From assembly GCA_945787465.1 (NCBI GenBank), contig CALZIZ010000020.1, forward strand, positions 1-44,336: DNA of 44,336 bases, given 5' to 3'. Of the stretch, positions 1-7,903 are shown piece after piece (position 1 is the first letter of the stretch; the number at the start of each line of letters is the position of its first letter). The notes beneath the pieces are model-generated. The model made no database searches. It saw only the letters and a list, made by a program, of their open reading frames with translations, and was not told the DNA's origin. The DNA comes from an uncultured Desulfuromonadales bacterium (GTDB taxonomy: Bacteria > Desulfobacterota > Desulfuromonadia > Desulfuromonadales > Trichloromonadaceae). A program made the position numbers and the translations under genes.

Positions 1-1145
1 CGCGAGCTGCCCTTGATCGTGTTGGCGCGCAGCTGGTGGCGCAGAGTATTCAACCAGCGACCGAGGGTCGCGCTGATCACACTGCGGTCATCGATCAGTT
101 CGGCGTTTCCTGCCAGCAGGGTCAGCAGCGCCGGCAAGTCATCGGTGGTCCAGTCTCCATCGGTATAGGCTTCACCGAAACCGATCTCACCGGCCAGCAT
201 CACCCGGCGGAAGAAGCGGTTCTCGCGCACAATCAGCTTCTGCGCGGGATACTCGCTTTCGCCGTATCGGAGCTGCTCACCGCCCGGCAGTTCCAGTTGC
301 AGAGCTCCTTGCTGCAGCTTCGAGAAGTGCTTGTGGGCGAAACTCCGGCCGAGCCGATCGAGGAAGCTCGGCGGCACCGGACGGATGGTCATCCGGTGAT
401 CGGGAACCGGCTTGGTGTACACGGGAAGCCTCCTTTGCCAGTAAAGCTTCGCCGCCTGCCAGAGGATGCGCGGCATCGTCAGGCTGGCGGAGAGCGGGTG
501 TTTGATGATGGTGCGCAGCAGGTTTCGTCTGGTCAGCGGCTCGGCCTGGCCTTGAATCCTGGCCGTCAACGCCAGCTGATCGGACCGGTGATAATCGATC
601 CGGTTGTCGAGCTGCTGCTGCGGTTCGGTCAGTTGGAACCGGTAGTGACCTTCGCGGGAGAAAAAGGGGGAGACATGGAATCGCTTGGTGGTGTGAAACT
701 GAAGCTTTTCGCCGGGCTTCTCGATTTCGTTAAGCTCTCGCGGGTAAATGTGCATTTCACCGAAGGTGTTGTTGACCTGCACCAGAACGCTGAATAGCAC
801 CCCGGTCGGTGTGTAACAGTAGAAAAAGCTGATCGGGTTAAAGACGTAATTGAAGTAGCGCGCCGAAGTGACCAGCATGGCCCGTCCGAGCTGTGTGCTG
901 ATGCCTAGCTGCTCCAGGGTCAGGGAGAGTTTCGCCCGCAGCGGGCGTTGGTAAGGCTGCAGGTAGTCCTTGTCGTGAATCGCCACCGGACGCAGCTGGT
1001 TGTAGCCGAAGAGGGGATTCTGCCGGGCTAATTCCGGCAGCTCGTCGATATCGAAGGCGTAGAAATAGACCGGGTAACGGAAGTTGTGCCGCACCGGGGT
1101 CAGCCGGGCGTGACTGACCTCGCCCTGGTAGATCAACGAGTTCAT
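1..1145 (-). CDS. DUF1365 protein fused to a cyclopropane-fatty-acyl-phospholipid synthase-like methyltransferase (3' end outside window)
   Basis: Translating the minus strand from ATG at 1145 gives an uninterrupted frame to the window edge (about 381 residues seen). Residues 1-245 match the DUF1365 family, with the hallmark YVFNPISFFYCY near residue 100. From about residue 275 the same frame enters the N-terminal region of CFA synthase (COG2230), ending in GEIGFGEAYTDGDW near residue 330, the usual lead into the SAM-binding fold. In most genomes these are two adjacent genes; here they are one polypeptide. The SAM site and catalytic residues lie beyond the window. The start overlaps the upstream FAD-protein gene by ATGA (1142-1145), so the two are translationally coupled. 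CFA-type enzymes methylate unsaturated acyl chains of membrane phospholipids; DUF1365 has no settled role. Fusion is seen; function is inferred from family and neighbours. Confidence 0.88.
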   Translation of the reverse strand, partial: MNSLIYQGEVSHARLTPVRHNFRYPVYFYAFDIDELPELARQNPLFGYNQLRPVAIHDKDYLQPYQRPLRAKLSLTLEQLGISTQLGRAMLVTSARYFNYVFNPISFFYCYTPTGVLFSVLVQVNNTFGEMHIYPRELNEIEKPGEKLQFHTTKRFHVSPFFSREGHYRFQLTEPQQQLDNRIDYHRSDQLALTARIQGQAEPLTRRNLLRTIIKHPLSASLTMPRILWQAAKLYWQRRLPVYTKPVPDHRMTIRPVPPSFLDRLGRSFAHKHFSKLQQGALQLELPGGEQLRYGESEYPAQKLIVRENRFFRRVMLAGEIGFGEAYTDGDWTTDDLPALLTLLAGNAELIDDRSVISATLGRWLNTLRHQLRANTIKGSS

Positions 1146-2422
1146 AGGCTCACCCCAAAATCATCACCAACCGCGACCGCCGCGCGAACCGCATCTTCGT
1201 GAAAACCGTAGCCGAAGTAACTGCCGCAGAACCAGCTGTGGCGCTGACCGTTGAGGGCCGGCAGCTCTGCCTGGGTGCCGAGGGAGGCGAAGGTGTACTG
1301 CGGATGCTGGTAATCGAACTCGGCAATCACCGAACCCGGCTGGAAGCCCTGCCGGCGGTTGAGGGTCACGCAATAGTGCTGCGCGGCCTGCAGCCCCTGC
1401 AAGCGGTTCATGTCGTAGGTGACAAAGACCGGCTCGACATCGTTCTGTGCCGACTCGCGGGTAAAATTCCATGCGGACCAGGCCGAACGCTGCTCTGGCA
1501 GCAGCGATGCGTCGGTGTGCAGCACCGTGTGGTTGCGCTGATACTGCCAGGGCGAGAGCAACCTCTGCTCATCGGGACTCGGATCGCCAAGCAGGCGTAG
1601 CGCCTGGTCGGCGTGGGTGGCGATGACAACCTTGTCGTATTTTTCCATCCGCCCATCGGCAAATTGCAAGCACACACCCCGGTCATCGCGATAGAGCTTT
1701 TGCACCTCGGCGTTCAAGCGAATATCGCCCTGAAAATCGGGCTTAAAGGCTTTCACATAGCTGAAGCTGCCGCCGACCACCGTCCTCCAGAGCGGTCGGT
1801 TGCGGAACGAAAGCAGGCCGTGGTTTTTGAAGAAGCGCAGGAATGCTTCGGCCGGAAAGTCGGCCACTCGAAGCGCTGGAGACGACCAGATCGCCGCCGC
1901 CATCGGCAGCAGGTAGTTGTTGACCATGAAAGGCGAAAAACGCCCGCGCTGCAGATACTCGCCGAGACTGACCTGCGGCACTGCATCTGCAGCCAGATCT
2001 TCGCTGGCCTGCCTGCAGAACCGGGCGATCTCCAGCAGAAAACGGAAGAAGGTCGGGCTGACCAGGTTGCGGCGCTGGGCGAACAGACCGTTCAGATCGT
2101 TACCGGCATAGACCAGGCCGGTCTGTCGACACTGGAAACCGAAGGACATCTCACTGTCGCGGGTGGCGACGCCCAGACGAGCGAGAAACCTCTGAAACAG
2201 CGGGTAAGTTTGGTCGTTGAGCACGATGAAGCCAGTATCGACCGCCAGCCCGGCATCCGCTCCGTCTTTGATTTCGAAGGTGTTGGTATGGCCGCCGAGA
2301 TAATTGTTCGCTTCGAACAGCGTGACCTTGTGTTGCTGCTGCAACAGGTAAGCGCTGACGATACCGGCGACGCCGCCGCCAACCACGGAGATTTTCAGCC
2401 TCTTCTGGCACTTATCGCTCAT
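1142..2422 (-). CDS. FAD-dependent amine-oxidase-like protein (COG2907 type)
   Basis: The protein has 426 residues. It opens with a Rossmann dinucleotide motif, VVGGGVAGIVSAYLL (residues 13-27), followed by the acidic strand end and LGGHTNTFE, typical of the flavin amine oxidase/phytoene desaturase fold. The C-terminus GSYFGYGFHEDAVRAA is the usual FAD-contacting end of the COG2907 group of predicted NAD/FAD-binding proteins. These genes nearly always sit beside DUF1365 and CFA synthase genes, as here (4-bp overlap downstream, 11-bp gap upstream). By analogy with singlet-oxygen loci of alpha-proteobacteria it may desaturate or oxidise a methylated fatty-acyl chain of a phospholipid; that is inference from memory of that literature. 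No signal peptide is evident. Confidence 0.85.
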   Translation of the reverse strand: MSDKCQKRLKISVVGGGVAGIVSAYLLQQQHKVTLFEANNYLGGHTNTFEIKDGADAGLAVDTGFIVLNDQTYPLFQRFLARLGVATRDSEMSFGFQCRQTGLVYAGNDLNGLFAQRRNLVSPTFFRFLLEIARFCRQASEDLAADAVPQVSLGEYLQRGRFSPFMVNNYLLPMAAAIWSSPALRVADFPAEAFLRFFKNHGLLSFRNRPLWRTVVGGSFSYVKAFKPDFQGDIRLNAEVQKLYRDDRGVCLQFADGRMEKYDKVVIATHADQALRLLGDPSPDEQRLLSPWQYQRNHTVLHTDASLLPEQRSAWSAWNFTRESAQNDVEPVFVTYDMNRLQGLQAAQHYCVTLNRRQGFQPGSVIAEFDYQHPQYTFASLGTQAELPALNGQRHSWFCGSYFGYGFHEDAVRAAVAVGDDFGVSL

Positions 2423-2433
2423 AGCCCCTCCGT

Positions 2434-3204
2434 TTAGCCTCTGGGAAACCAGGGGAAAAAGGCATTGGTTCTCCTTTTATAGGCTTCGAAATCAGGGTTC
2501 CCTGCATATTTGGCCTCGAGCATCGGGATCCCGGAGACTTTGAGCAACAGGAAACCGATCAGCAGCGGACTGATGATGGCGAACCATCCCAAGGGGGAGC
2601 CGAGCGCGATAAAAAAGATGCCCCACCAGAGCGTCGCCTCACCGAAATAGTTGGGGTGGCGGGTGATTCGCCAGAGGCCGAGCTGGATAATCTTTCCCCG
2701 ATTTGCGGGATCTTTTTTGAAGCGCAGCAACTGCCAGTCGCCGATCGTCTCGAAGGCGAAGCCACACAACCAGATCAACACGCCAAAAAGATCGAGCCAG
2801 CCCAGCGCGCCGCCCGGCCGGTTGATAACCAGCAGCATCGGGAGTGCCACCAGGAAAATCACTGCGCCCTGCAACATGAAAATCTGTAGAAAACTGCGCC
2901 ACACAAAGCTCTTTCCCCAGCTCTCCCGCCATCGCCGGTAGCGGGAATCTTCGCCTCTTTCGGTGCCTTTGCGCAGAGCGATATGAGCGGCCAGACGTGC
3001 CCCCCAAAGGCTGATCAGGCAAAGAAGCAGGATTTGCCGCGGTTGACCGCTGCCGAAAACCAGGTAACCGCTCCAGGCGACCAGGATAAAGCCCAGCCCG
3101 TAGGCGATGTCGACGATGCTGTTGTCCTTCAGCTTCAGGGCAAGCAGAAACACCGCGGACATGAAGAGGAAAAGGAACAGGCCGGTCAGCAGAAACAGAC
3201 TCAT
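2434..3204 (-). CDS. DUF1295 membrane protein (ICMT / steroid 5-alpha-reductase-like fold)
   Basis: The 256-residue protein has about six hydrophobic segments, beginning with a strongly apolar N-terminus (residues 2-24). The C-terminal signature RHPNYFGEATLWWG near residues 180-195 is the conserved cofactor-binding motif of DUF1295/COG3752 proteins, relatives of isoprenylcysteine methyltransferase and steroid 5-alpha reductase. A good ribosome site (GGGAG) precedes ATG 3204. It lies 11 bp upstream of the FAD-protein gene in the same transcription unit. Members of this superfamily act on lipid or isoprenoid substrates in the membrane, which fits a lipid-modification operon. The precise reaction cannot be read from sequence. 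Confidence 0.86.
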   Translation of the reverse strand: MSLFLLTGLFLFLFMSAVFLLALKLKDNSIVDIAYGLGFILVAWSGYLVFGSGQPRQILLLCLISLWGARLAAHIALRKGTERGEDSRYRRWRESWGKSFVWRSFLQIFMLQGAVIFLVALPMLLVINRPGGALGWLDLFGVLIWLCGFAFETIGDWQLLRFKKDPANRGKIIQLGLWRITRHPNYFGEATLWWGIFFIALGSPLGWFAIISPLLIGFLLLKVSGIPMLEAKYAGNPDFEAYKRRTNAFFPWFPRG

Positions 3205-3222
3205 CGTCGCGCTCCCTTCCCC

Positions 3223-4350
3223 TTATGGAAACCCCAGATAGGTATCGACGCCGTCCAGGAACAGATCGTACTGGCTTTCCATCGCCTCCTTCAGGATGTT
3301 GGCGGCAAAGCCTTTGACCAGGTTGCAACGCCATCCCAGCCAGCCGATCGCATCGATCGGGCCGAGGCTGAGCAGGTAACCTTTTTCCTGATAGCGATAG
3401 CGACGCAGCCCTCTGCCGGCGTTCAGGTTGCGGATATTGTGCGCCACCAGCTTGCCTTTGCGCACCGCCGCCTGTGCGGTCAACAGGTTGAGGCCATTGC
3501 CGGCGAAGTCAGCGCAATCCCCGGCGGAGAAGATCTCTGGCAACAGCTGGCCGTCACACTCGACCTGCCCGTAGGCATTACTCTGCAGGGCGAATGGCGC
3601 GCGCCGCACACCGGGGAACAGCAGGGTTGCCGTAGATGGCAGACTGTAGTCCCGGCCACTGCCGCGCTCGGTCAGCAGAATCTGGCCGTTCTTTTGGCCA
3701 CGGAATTCAGTCTCCAGCAGATAGTCGATCTTTTCTCGACACAGCTTGCGGGCGATGTAGCGATGCGCGCCGTCCGGCAGCTGCGGGACCGTGCGCGTGC
3801 CCAGATCGATCAGCCGCAAATGTGTGTCAGCCCGCTTTTTGCGCAACTGTTCGTGCAGCTCAAAGAGCACCTGCAGACCGGTGGCGCCGCCACCGACGAA
3901 CGAGAGCTCGACCCGCTGCGTCGCTCCCAGGTTGAGCCACTCTTCGAGCAGCGCCGGCCCTTGTCCGGCCTGCAGAGTTTGCAGTCCGTAAACCCCTTCG
4001 TCCGCCGGTTCCAGGGTCGCGGTGGCGCCGGTGCTGAGCACCAGCCAGTCAAAGTCTAACCTTCCCGCCCCCAGCGGTAACCTCTTCTGCTGCTGCCAGC
4101 GCTGCAGTTCGGCTTCGTCGAAGGTCAATCGCTGTTGATGAAAATCAAAGCCGAAGCGCTCGGCGAGCCGAACGTATGGGACCGTGAAATCTTCAACCGG
4201 TCTTGAGAAGGTCTTGTGCAGGTTGGTGGTTTTGCAGTGCTCGGCCCGGGCATCGACCAGATGCAGCTTCAGCTGAGGGGCTTTTTTTGCCAGCTCGACC
4301 AGGCACGCCAGGCCGGCATAACCTCCACCAATCACCACGACTCTAGCCAT
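3223..4350 (-). CDS. NAD(P)/FAD-dependent oxidoreductase, NDH-2-like (COG1252)
   Basis: The 375-residue flavoprotein has two dinucleotide-binding motifs: FAD site VVVIGGGYAGLACLVEL at residues 4-20 and NAD(P) site LSFVGGGATGLQVLFEL near residues 148-165. The FAD phosphate-binding FSAGDCADF lies near residue 275. The layout matches type II NADH dehydrogenase and related quinone reductases of COG1252. No redox-active CxxC is seen, which argues against disulfide reductase, and the cysteine pair of sulfide:quinone reductase was not identified. The C-terminus is short and only weakly amphipathic, as in peripheral membrane NDH-2 enzymes. Its start overlaps uvsE by 8 bp. It may supply electrons to the quinone pool or to the lipid enzymes downstream; substrate unknown. 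Confidence 0.8.
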   Translation of the reverse strand: MARVVVIGGGYAGLACLVELAKKAPQLKLHLVDARAEHCKTTNLHKTFSRPVEDFTVPYVRLAERFGFDFHQQRLTFDEAELQRWQQQKRLPLGAGRLDFDWLVLSTGATATLEPADEGVYGLQTLQAGQGPALLEEWLNLGATQRVELSFVGGGATGLQVLFELHEQLRKKRADTHLRLIDLGTRTVPQLPDGAHRYIARKLCREKIDYLLETEFRGQKNGQILLTERGSGRDYSLPSTATLLFPGVRRAPFALQSNAYGQVECDGQLLPEIFSAGDCADFAGNGLNLLTAQAAVRKGKLVAHNIRNLNAGRGLRRYRYQEKGYLLSLGPIDAIGWLGWRCNLVKGFAANILKEAMESQYDLFLDGVDTYLGFP

Positions 4351-5275
4351 CGTTCGCTCCTTTCTCCGGCCAATCCGGCAGGGCCAGCTGTTCCTTCAGG
4401 CGCAGCACCGCCGGCTCCTTGGCCTTGGCCTCGACATCGATCGTTGCGCTTAGGTCCAGCCACTCGTCCGGGAAGTCGGCCCGGTCGATAAAGTCCGCGT
4501 GCGGTTTCGGTTCCTCCCCCCAGCCATATTTTGGCGAAGAGATGTGTAGATGAGCTTCACGGCCAACCCGCTGCCAGCTTTGCAGGCAAGCGCTGGTTGC
4601 CGCTGCGACGCTCAAGCCGTCCGGATTGCAGCGGTGGTGATGAACGTCGTAGACCAGCGGAACAGACAGCTTATCGCAGAGCGGAAGAAGGTCTGCGACG
4701 CTATAGCTTTGATCGTCGTTCTCCAGCGTCAACCGGTTGCGAATGGCCTGCGGCAGCGCTTCTATCTGCTCTGCCAGACGCTCCAGGGCGGCCTGTTTGT
4801 CACCGTAGACTCCGCCGGCGTGGATATTGATCACGTCGGCGCCGATCAGCGCGGCCAATTTGGCCTGGTAGACCAGCTCATCTATGGACGAGGCCGTCAC
4901 CTCGGGTCTTGGGCTGGAGAGCAGAACGAACTGATCCGGGTGGAAACTGAGCCGCAGATGATAATACTCTTTGCGAATACGAACCTGCTGCAGAATGTCG
5001 AAAATCTGCCTGGCACTGGGGAGCTGTTCGAGCTGGTAACCGACATCCGGGTGCGTGTAGAGCGGAAACAGCGTCGAGAGAACCCGGAACGCACCAAATC
5101 CCAGTCGCTTGACTTCTTCAAGCGCGGCCAGCAGCGCCAGGGTGTTCTCCAGACAGAGTCGATCCAGACGCGCCAGCTGGGCATCCCGGTCCAAACGGAG
5201 CAGGCTTCTCGCCGTGGTGGCGCTAAATTTGATCGGTGCCTGACGGAACAGGCAACAGAGACCGAGGCGGATCAT
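4343..5275 (-). CDS. uvsE: UV DNA damage endonuclease UvsE
   Basis: The 310-residue TIM-barrel protein starts IRLGLCCLFRQAPIKF, the start typical of UvsE/UVDE. Metal-binding and active-site stretches of the family are present: HPDQFVLLSSP (near residue 113), NIHAGGVYGDK (near 149), LENDD (near 181), DVHHHRCNP (near 205) and HISSPKYGWG (near 243). The enzyme nicks DNA 5' to UV photoproducts and abasic sites, starting excision repair without photolyase or UvrABC. It sits inside the operon that faces a B12 photoreceptor regulator, which makes light control of its expression likely. The ribosome site (GAGAAG) is modest. Length is normal for bacterial UvsE. Confidence 0.93.
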   Translation of the reverse strand: MIRLGLCCLFRQAPIKFSATTARSLLRLDRDAQLARLDRLCLENTLALLAALEEVKRLGFGAFRVLSTLFPLYTHPDVGYQLEQLPSARQIFDILQQVRIRKEYYHLRLSFHPDQFVLLSSPRPEVTASSIDELVYQAKLAALIGADVINIHAGGVYGDKQAALERLAEQIEALPQAIRNRLTLENDDQSYSVADLLPLCDKLSVPLVYDVHHHRCNPDGLSVAAATSACLQSWQRVGREAHLHISSPKYGWGEEPKPHADFIDRADFPDEWLDLSATIDVEAKAKEPAVLRLKEQLALPDWPEKGANDG

Positions 5276-5287
5276 GACATCTTCTCA

Positions 5288-6136
5288 TTAATGCAGCGGG
5301 CCCATTTCGACACCCTGCAGCAGGTAATCGGCTTCATCGGCACTACTATGGTGCCGGTCAATGCGCCCGGGCACTTCCGGCAGCAGGACCCTCGAGGTAT
5401 AATCACCAAACCGTGCCAGCTGCTCCGGGATGCCATGTTTCCAAGAGTGACCATTACCGGCCAAAACCACGACGGTCTGCTGAGGAGACTGTTTGAGATA
5501 GGCGCCGAGATTTGCAGCCATGCTGGCGTCCCAGAGGATCTGTGCTTCGCAGAAATGCTCGAATTCACTGCCATCGTGCGAGTGTCCGTTCAGGGCCCGG
5601 CGGATGAAGTCGCGATAAGTATCACTGACGCGGCAGGCGGCGAGAGGGAGGATTTCACGTTGCGGTTCCGAAAGTGATGAGAATCCGTTTTGCGCCACCT
5701 GGTTGACAATGTCCCGCTCGATATTCAAGCCAAGCATCGGAATCTCATTGTTGCGGGCGTAAACAAAAATATCCCGATACAGCAACCAGTCGCTCCAGTG
5801 CTGGGAAAAGATGTCCTCGAACTCTGCTTCATCGATCTCACCGGCAACCCAACGGTCAAGATCGGTCTGTCCGTCGCGACGGAACATCTCCAGGCCGATG
5901 GCCACCTCGACCCCGGTGTCATGCAGTTCACGGACGATCTGCAGCTGGGCGTCATGGTGGGGCTGCTGATCGTGTGTTTCGCCGACGAACACCGCCTGCA
6001 CCCCGGAGAGATCAGCAATGATCTGCTCTAGAGTGACCACCTGATTCTTCTGCAGGTCGAAGCTATGAGCTGCAGAAGTATCGGGCAAGCAGAGACTTAA
6101 GATGCTGATGACAAGCAGTTGACAAATCCTTTTCAT
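5288..6136 (-). CDS. ChaN family exported protein (heme/iron-binding, Tiki fold)
   Basis: The 282-residue protein has a signal peptide (charged MKR, apolar residues 4-16, probable cleavage after TSAA at about 23). The ChaN-family core begins VFVGETHDQQPHHDAQ near residue 50 and continues with a GLEMFRR segment near 83; the C-terminal half carries LAGNGHSWKHGIP. These are landmarks of DUF399/ChaN, related to the eukaryotic Tiki/EreA fold, whose studied members bind heme or iron at the envelope. A cysteine at residue 16 exists, but LSLC is a poor lipobox, so a periplasmic form is favoured. An AGGAGG site lies 8 bases before ATG 6136. It may handle heme or iron released under photo-oxidative stress; inference. 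Confidence 0.85.
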   Translation of the reverse strand: MKRICQLLVISILSLCLPDTSAAHSFDLQKNQVVTLEQIIADLSGVQAVFVGETHDQQPHHDAQLQIVRELHDTGVEVAIGLEMFRRDGQTDLDRWVAGEIDEAEFEDIFSQHWSDWLLYRDIFVYARNNEIPMLGLNIERDIVNQVAQNGFSSLSEPQREILPLAACRVSDTYRDFIRRALNGHSHDGSEFEHFCEAQILWDASMAANLGAYLKQSPQQTVVVLAGNGHSWKHGIPEQLARFGDYTSRVLLPEVPGRIDRHHSSADEADYLLQGVEMGPLH

Positions 6137-6151
6137 CTCTCTTTCCTCCTG

Positions 6152-6556
6152 TCAGCTAAGCCAGCGGCCGATCTGGTAACTGCCGCTCGCTACCAGCGTG
6201 CAGAGCACCGTTCCCCAGAGAATATCGACAACCACCACCTTGAACGGCCAGTCTTGGAGGGTGGCCAGGTTGGTCAGGTCGTAAGTGGCATAGGTAAAAA
6301 AACCGAATAACCCCCCCCAGAGAGCCGCTTTGGCCAGGGAGCCGGCATCCAGCCCCGGCTTGACGGCAAACAGGATGATACCGGCGATGTAAATGAAATA
6401 GAACAACAAGGCCGCCGGCCAATTAACAGCCGGGCTGAGCAGAGGGGCCAGGTTGTTCTGGTAGAAGTTCTTCGCCACCACCCCCAGCCAGAGAAGGTCG
6501 ACAGCGAAAAAGATTGGAATCGTCAATAGATAAATTTTCAGGTAATACATGCTCAT
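6152..6556 (-). CDS. DUF2177 family membrane protein
   Basis: This 134-residue protein has four predicted membrane segments (about residues 7-27, 43-63, 75-95 and 108-130). It matches DUF2177, recognisable from FFAVDLLWLGVVAKNFY near the start and FGFFTYATYDLTNLATL in the middle. Function of the family is unknown, but members recur beside CFA synthase, DUF1365 and photolyase-type genes. It is the first gene of the minus-strand operon facing the LitR-type regulator and lies 15 bp before the ChaN-like gene. The start ATG 6556 has GAGAGG upstream; a second ATG two codons later is possible. Confidence 0.87.
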   Translation of the reverse strand: MSMYYLKIYLLTIPIFFAVDLLWLGVVAKNFYQNNLAPLLSPAVNWPAALLFYFIYIAGIILFAVKPGLDAGSLAKAALWGGLFGFFTYATYDLTNLATLQDWPFKVVVVDILWGTVLCTLVASGSYQIGRWLS

Positions 6557-6930
6557 AAGCCTCTCCAGTGCCGGGTTTGTTCGAAATCACTGACCCCGAT
6601 GATTGTGGATTGCGAGGATACCGAAGGCCAGCTCCTGCATACGGGAGCATCAAGGTGCTCGCTGTCGAAGACATCGAAGGGGATCTCGGCGACGTTGCTC
6701 AAGGCCCCGAAATCTAACTCTTCGGTCCCCCCACATCTTGCGGATAGCGCTGACCAGCAGCTAACAGTGCCACTCGCAAGCCGCTTTGACGGTATAGATC
6801 ATCGGCTGGCGAACCTGCTGAGGAATCCGGCTGGGCATGCCGAAATCGAGTAGAATCAGCTCCCCGACCACCTTTTTAAGAATTTTTTTGAACATCTCTT
6901 TAAATCACTTTTTTTCGCCCAGATCTGCTC

Positions 6931-6958
6931 TTGATTTTTTTTATTTTCTATATATTAT
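6931..6958 (+). promoter_or_regulatory. Candidate sigma70 promoter of the litR-type gene
   Basis: TTGATT (6931-6936) and TATTAT (6953-6958) are 16 bp apart in a T/A-rich stretch, placing a start point about 25 bases before ATG 6990. Assignment is by pattern only. Confidence 0.4.
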
Positions 6959-6974
6959 TCAATCAAATCCAGAA

Positions 6975-6987
6975 TTGTCTAGGACAA
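6975..6987. promoter_or_regulatory. Inverted repeat TTGTC-TAG-GACAA overlapping the ribosome site of the litR-type gene
   Basis: Perfect 5-bp arms with a 3-bp centre lie just before ATG 6990 and include the AGGA ribosome site (6981-6984). The ACA/TGT halves agree in kind with MerR-family CarA/CarH operators. A role as autoregulatory operator is inference. Confidence 0.35.
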
Positions 6988-6989
6988 AA

Positions 6990-7871
6990 ATGATTAGTAT
7001 TCAACAACTCAGTCAAGAAGTCGGCATCGGGGTGGACACCCTGCGCATCTGGGAGCGTCGCTACAACTTCCCAGTACCAAAGCGCGATTCACGGGGCCAC
7101 CGATGCTACCCCGCTAAACAAGTCGAAGAGTTACGAGTGGTTAAAAGGCTGCAGAACCTAGGCTATCGGCCAAACAGAATTTTTGCCTTGTCGTCTGCCG
7201 AACGTAGAGATCTTCTGAAAAATGAGTTGGCCCAGGTTCTGCCGCAAGTCGATACAATGCAACGGCTGACCATCCAACTGGCCCCGGAGGAAATTGATCG
7301 GGAGTTGCGCAGTCAACTGAAGAAAATGGGACTGGTGAATTTTGTTCATCGGATTGCTGTGCCGCTGATTCATGCATTGGATCGCGGTTGGACCGATGGC
7401 AGTTTAAGCATCGCCCGCGAGCATTTGGTTTCCGACCGGTTGGAACAGTTGCTAAAAGAGCAGTTGAGGATGGGAGCTCAAAACAATCGGAATGCCCGGC
7501 TGCTGTTTCTGACCCTCAGTGGCGAACGGCACAAGTTAGGGCTGTTGTTGGCGGCGGTGCTGTTCCACCACGAGGAAATCGACTGTATTCTGTTGCATGA
7601 AGAACTGCCGCTGCTGGAAGTTCCGCAGCTTGCCGAAGACCTGCAGGTCTCCGGGGTGGCCTTGTCGTTCAGCGCTCATTATTCGAGCCGACAGGCCAAA
7701 AAAGATCTCGCCAGCCTAAGAAACAATCTTGATCAAAGAATTAAACTGATTGCCGGCGGGTCTGCCGTCCGCCGGGGCGTACAGATGCAGAACCTCATTA
7801 TCTGCACCGAGCTGCAGAGAATCCCTGAACTTTGCAAAATAAATTTTCAGCAGACGGATAGAAGTGTTTGA
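6990..7871 (+). CDS. LitR/CarH-type MerR regulator with adenosylcobalamin photosensory domain
   Basis: The true start is ATG 6990, with AGGA six bases upstream; an in-frame ATG further upstream lies in promoter-like sequence. The 293-residue protein has a MerR winged helix (residues 1-65, with RIWERRYNFPVPKRDSRGHR), a helical cap with the Wx9EH signature (W134, E144, H145), and a Rossmann B12-binding domain with ExHxxG (E179, H181, G184) ending in the usual glycine patch IAGGS. This set defines the CarH/LitR group, which binds adenosylcobalamin in the dark as a DNA-bound repressor and releases DNA on illumination. The residue after W134 is Thr, where Thermus CarH is remembered to have His132, the light-state ligand. 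It diverges from the UvsE/CFA operon, its probable target. Confidence 0.9.
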   Translation: MISIQQLSQEVGIGVDTLRIWERRYNFPVPKRDSRGHRCYPAKQVEELRVVKRLQNLGYRPNRIFALSSAERRDLLKNELAQVLPQVDTMQRLTIQLAPEEIDRELRSQLKKMGLVNFVHRIAVPLIHALDRGWTDGSLSIAREHLVSDRLEQLLKEQLRMGAQNNRNARLLFLTLSGERHKLGLLLAAVLFHHEEIDCILLHEELPLLEVPQLAEDLQVSGVALSFSAHYSSRQAKKDLASLRNNLDQRIKLIAGGSAVRRGVQMQNLIICTELQRIPELCKINFQQTDRSV

Positions 7872-7903
7872 ATAACGCCGAACTGTCTGAAGAGGAGAAT
7901 CAC

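Larger units (their letters stand above)
6557..6989. other. Divergent control region with a possible decayed coding remnant
   Basis: About 430 bases separate the minus-strand operon from the plus-strand regulator. The regulator-proximal part (6900-6989) is very AT-rich and looks like a promoter. On the minus strand a short frame of 44 codons starts at about 6895 (MFKKILKKVVGELILLDFG...) and stops early at a TAG. Further pieces with protein-like composition continue in other frames toward 6600 (for example RVALLAAGQRYPQDVGG and EIPFDVFDSEHLD). This could be a gene broken by several frameshifts. A weak resemblance of the first piece to membrane-anchored glutaredoxin-like proteins was noticed but is not convincing. 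No intact gene is supported here. Confidence 0.3.

Noticed and set aside
36-797. Long plus-strand open frame of about 250 codons
   Set aside because: The opposite strand encodes a clear DUF1365-CFA fusion in the same bases; the plus frame has no family match.
6600-6895. Possible frameshifted glutaredoxin-like gene between DUF2177 and the photoreceptor gene
   Set aside because: Only a weak, by-eye resemblance that needs several frame changes; kept as an unassigned remnant.
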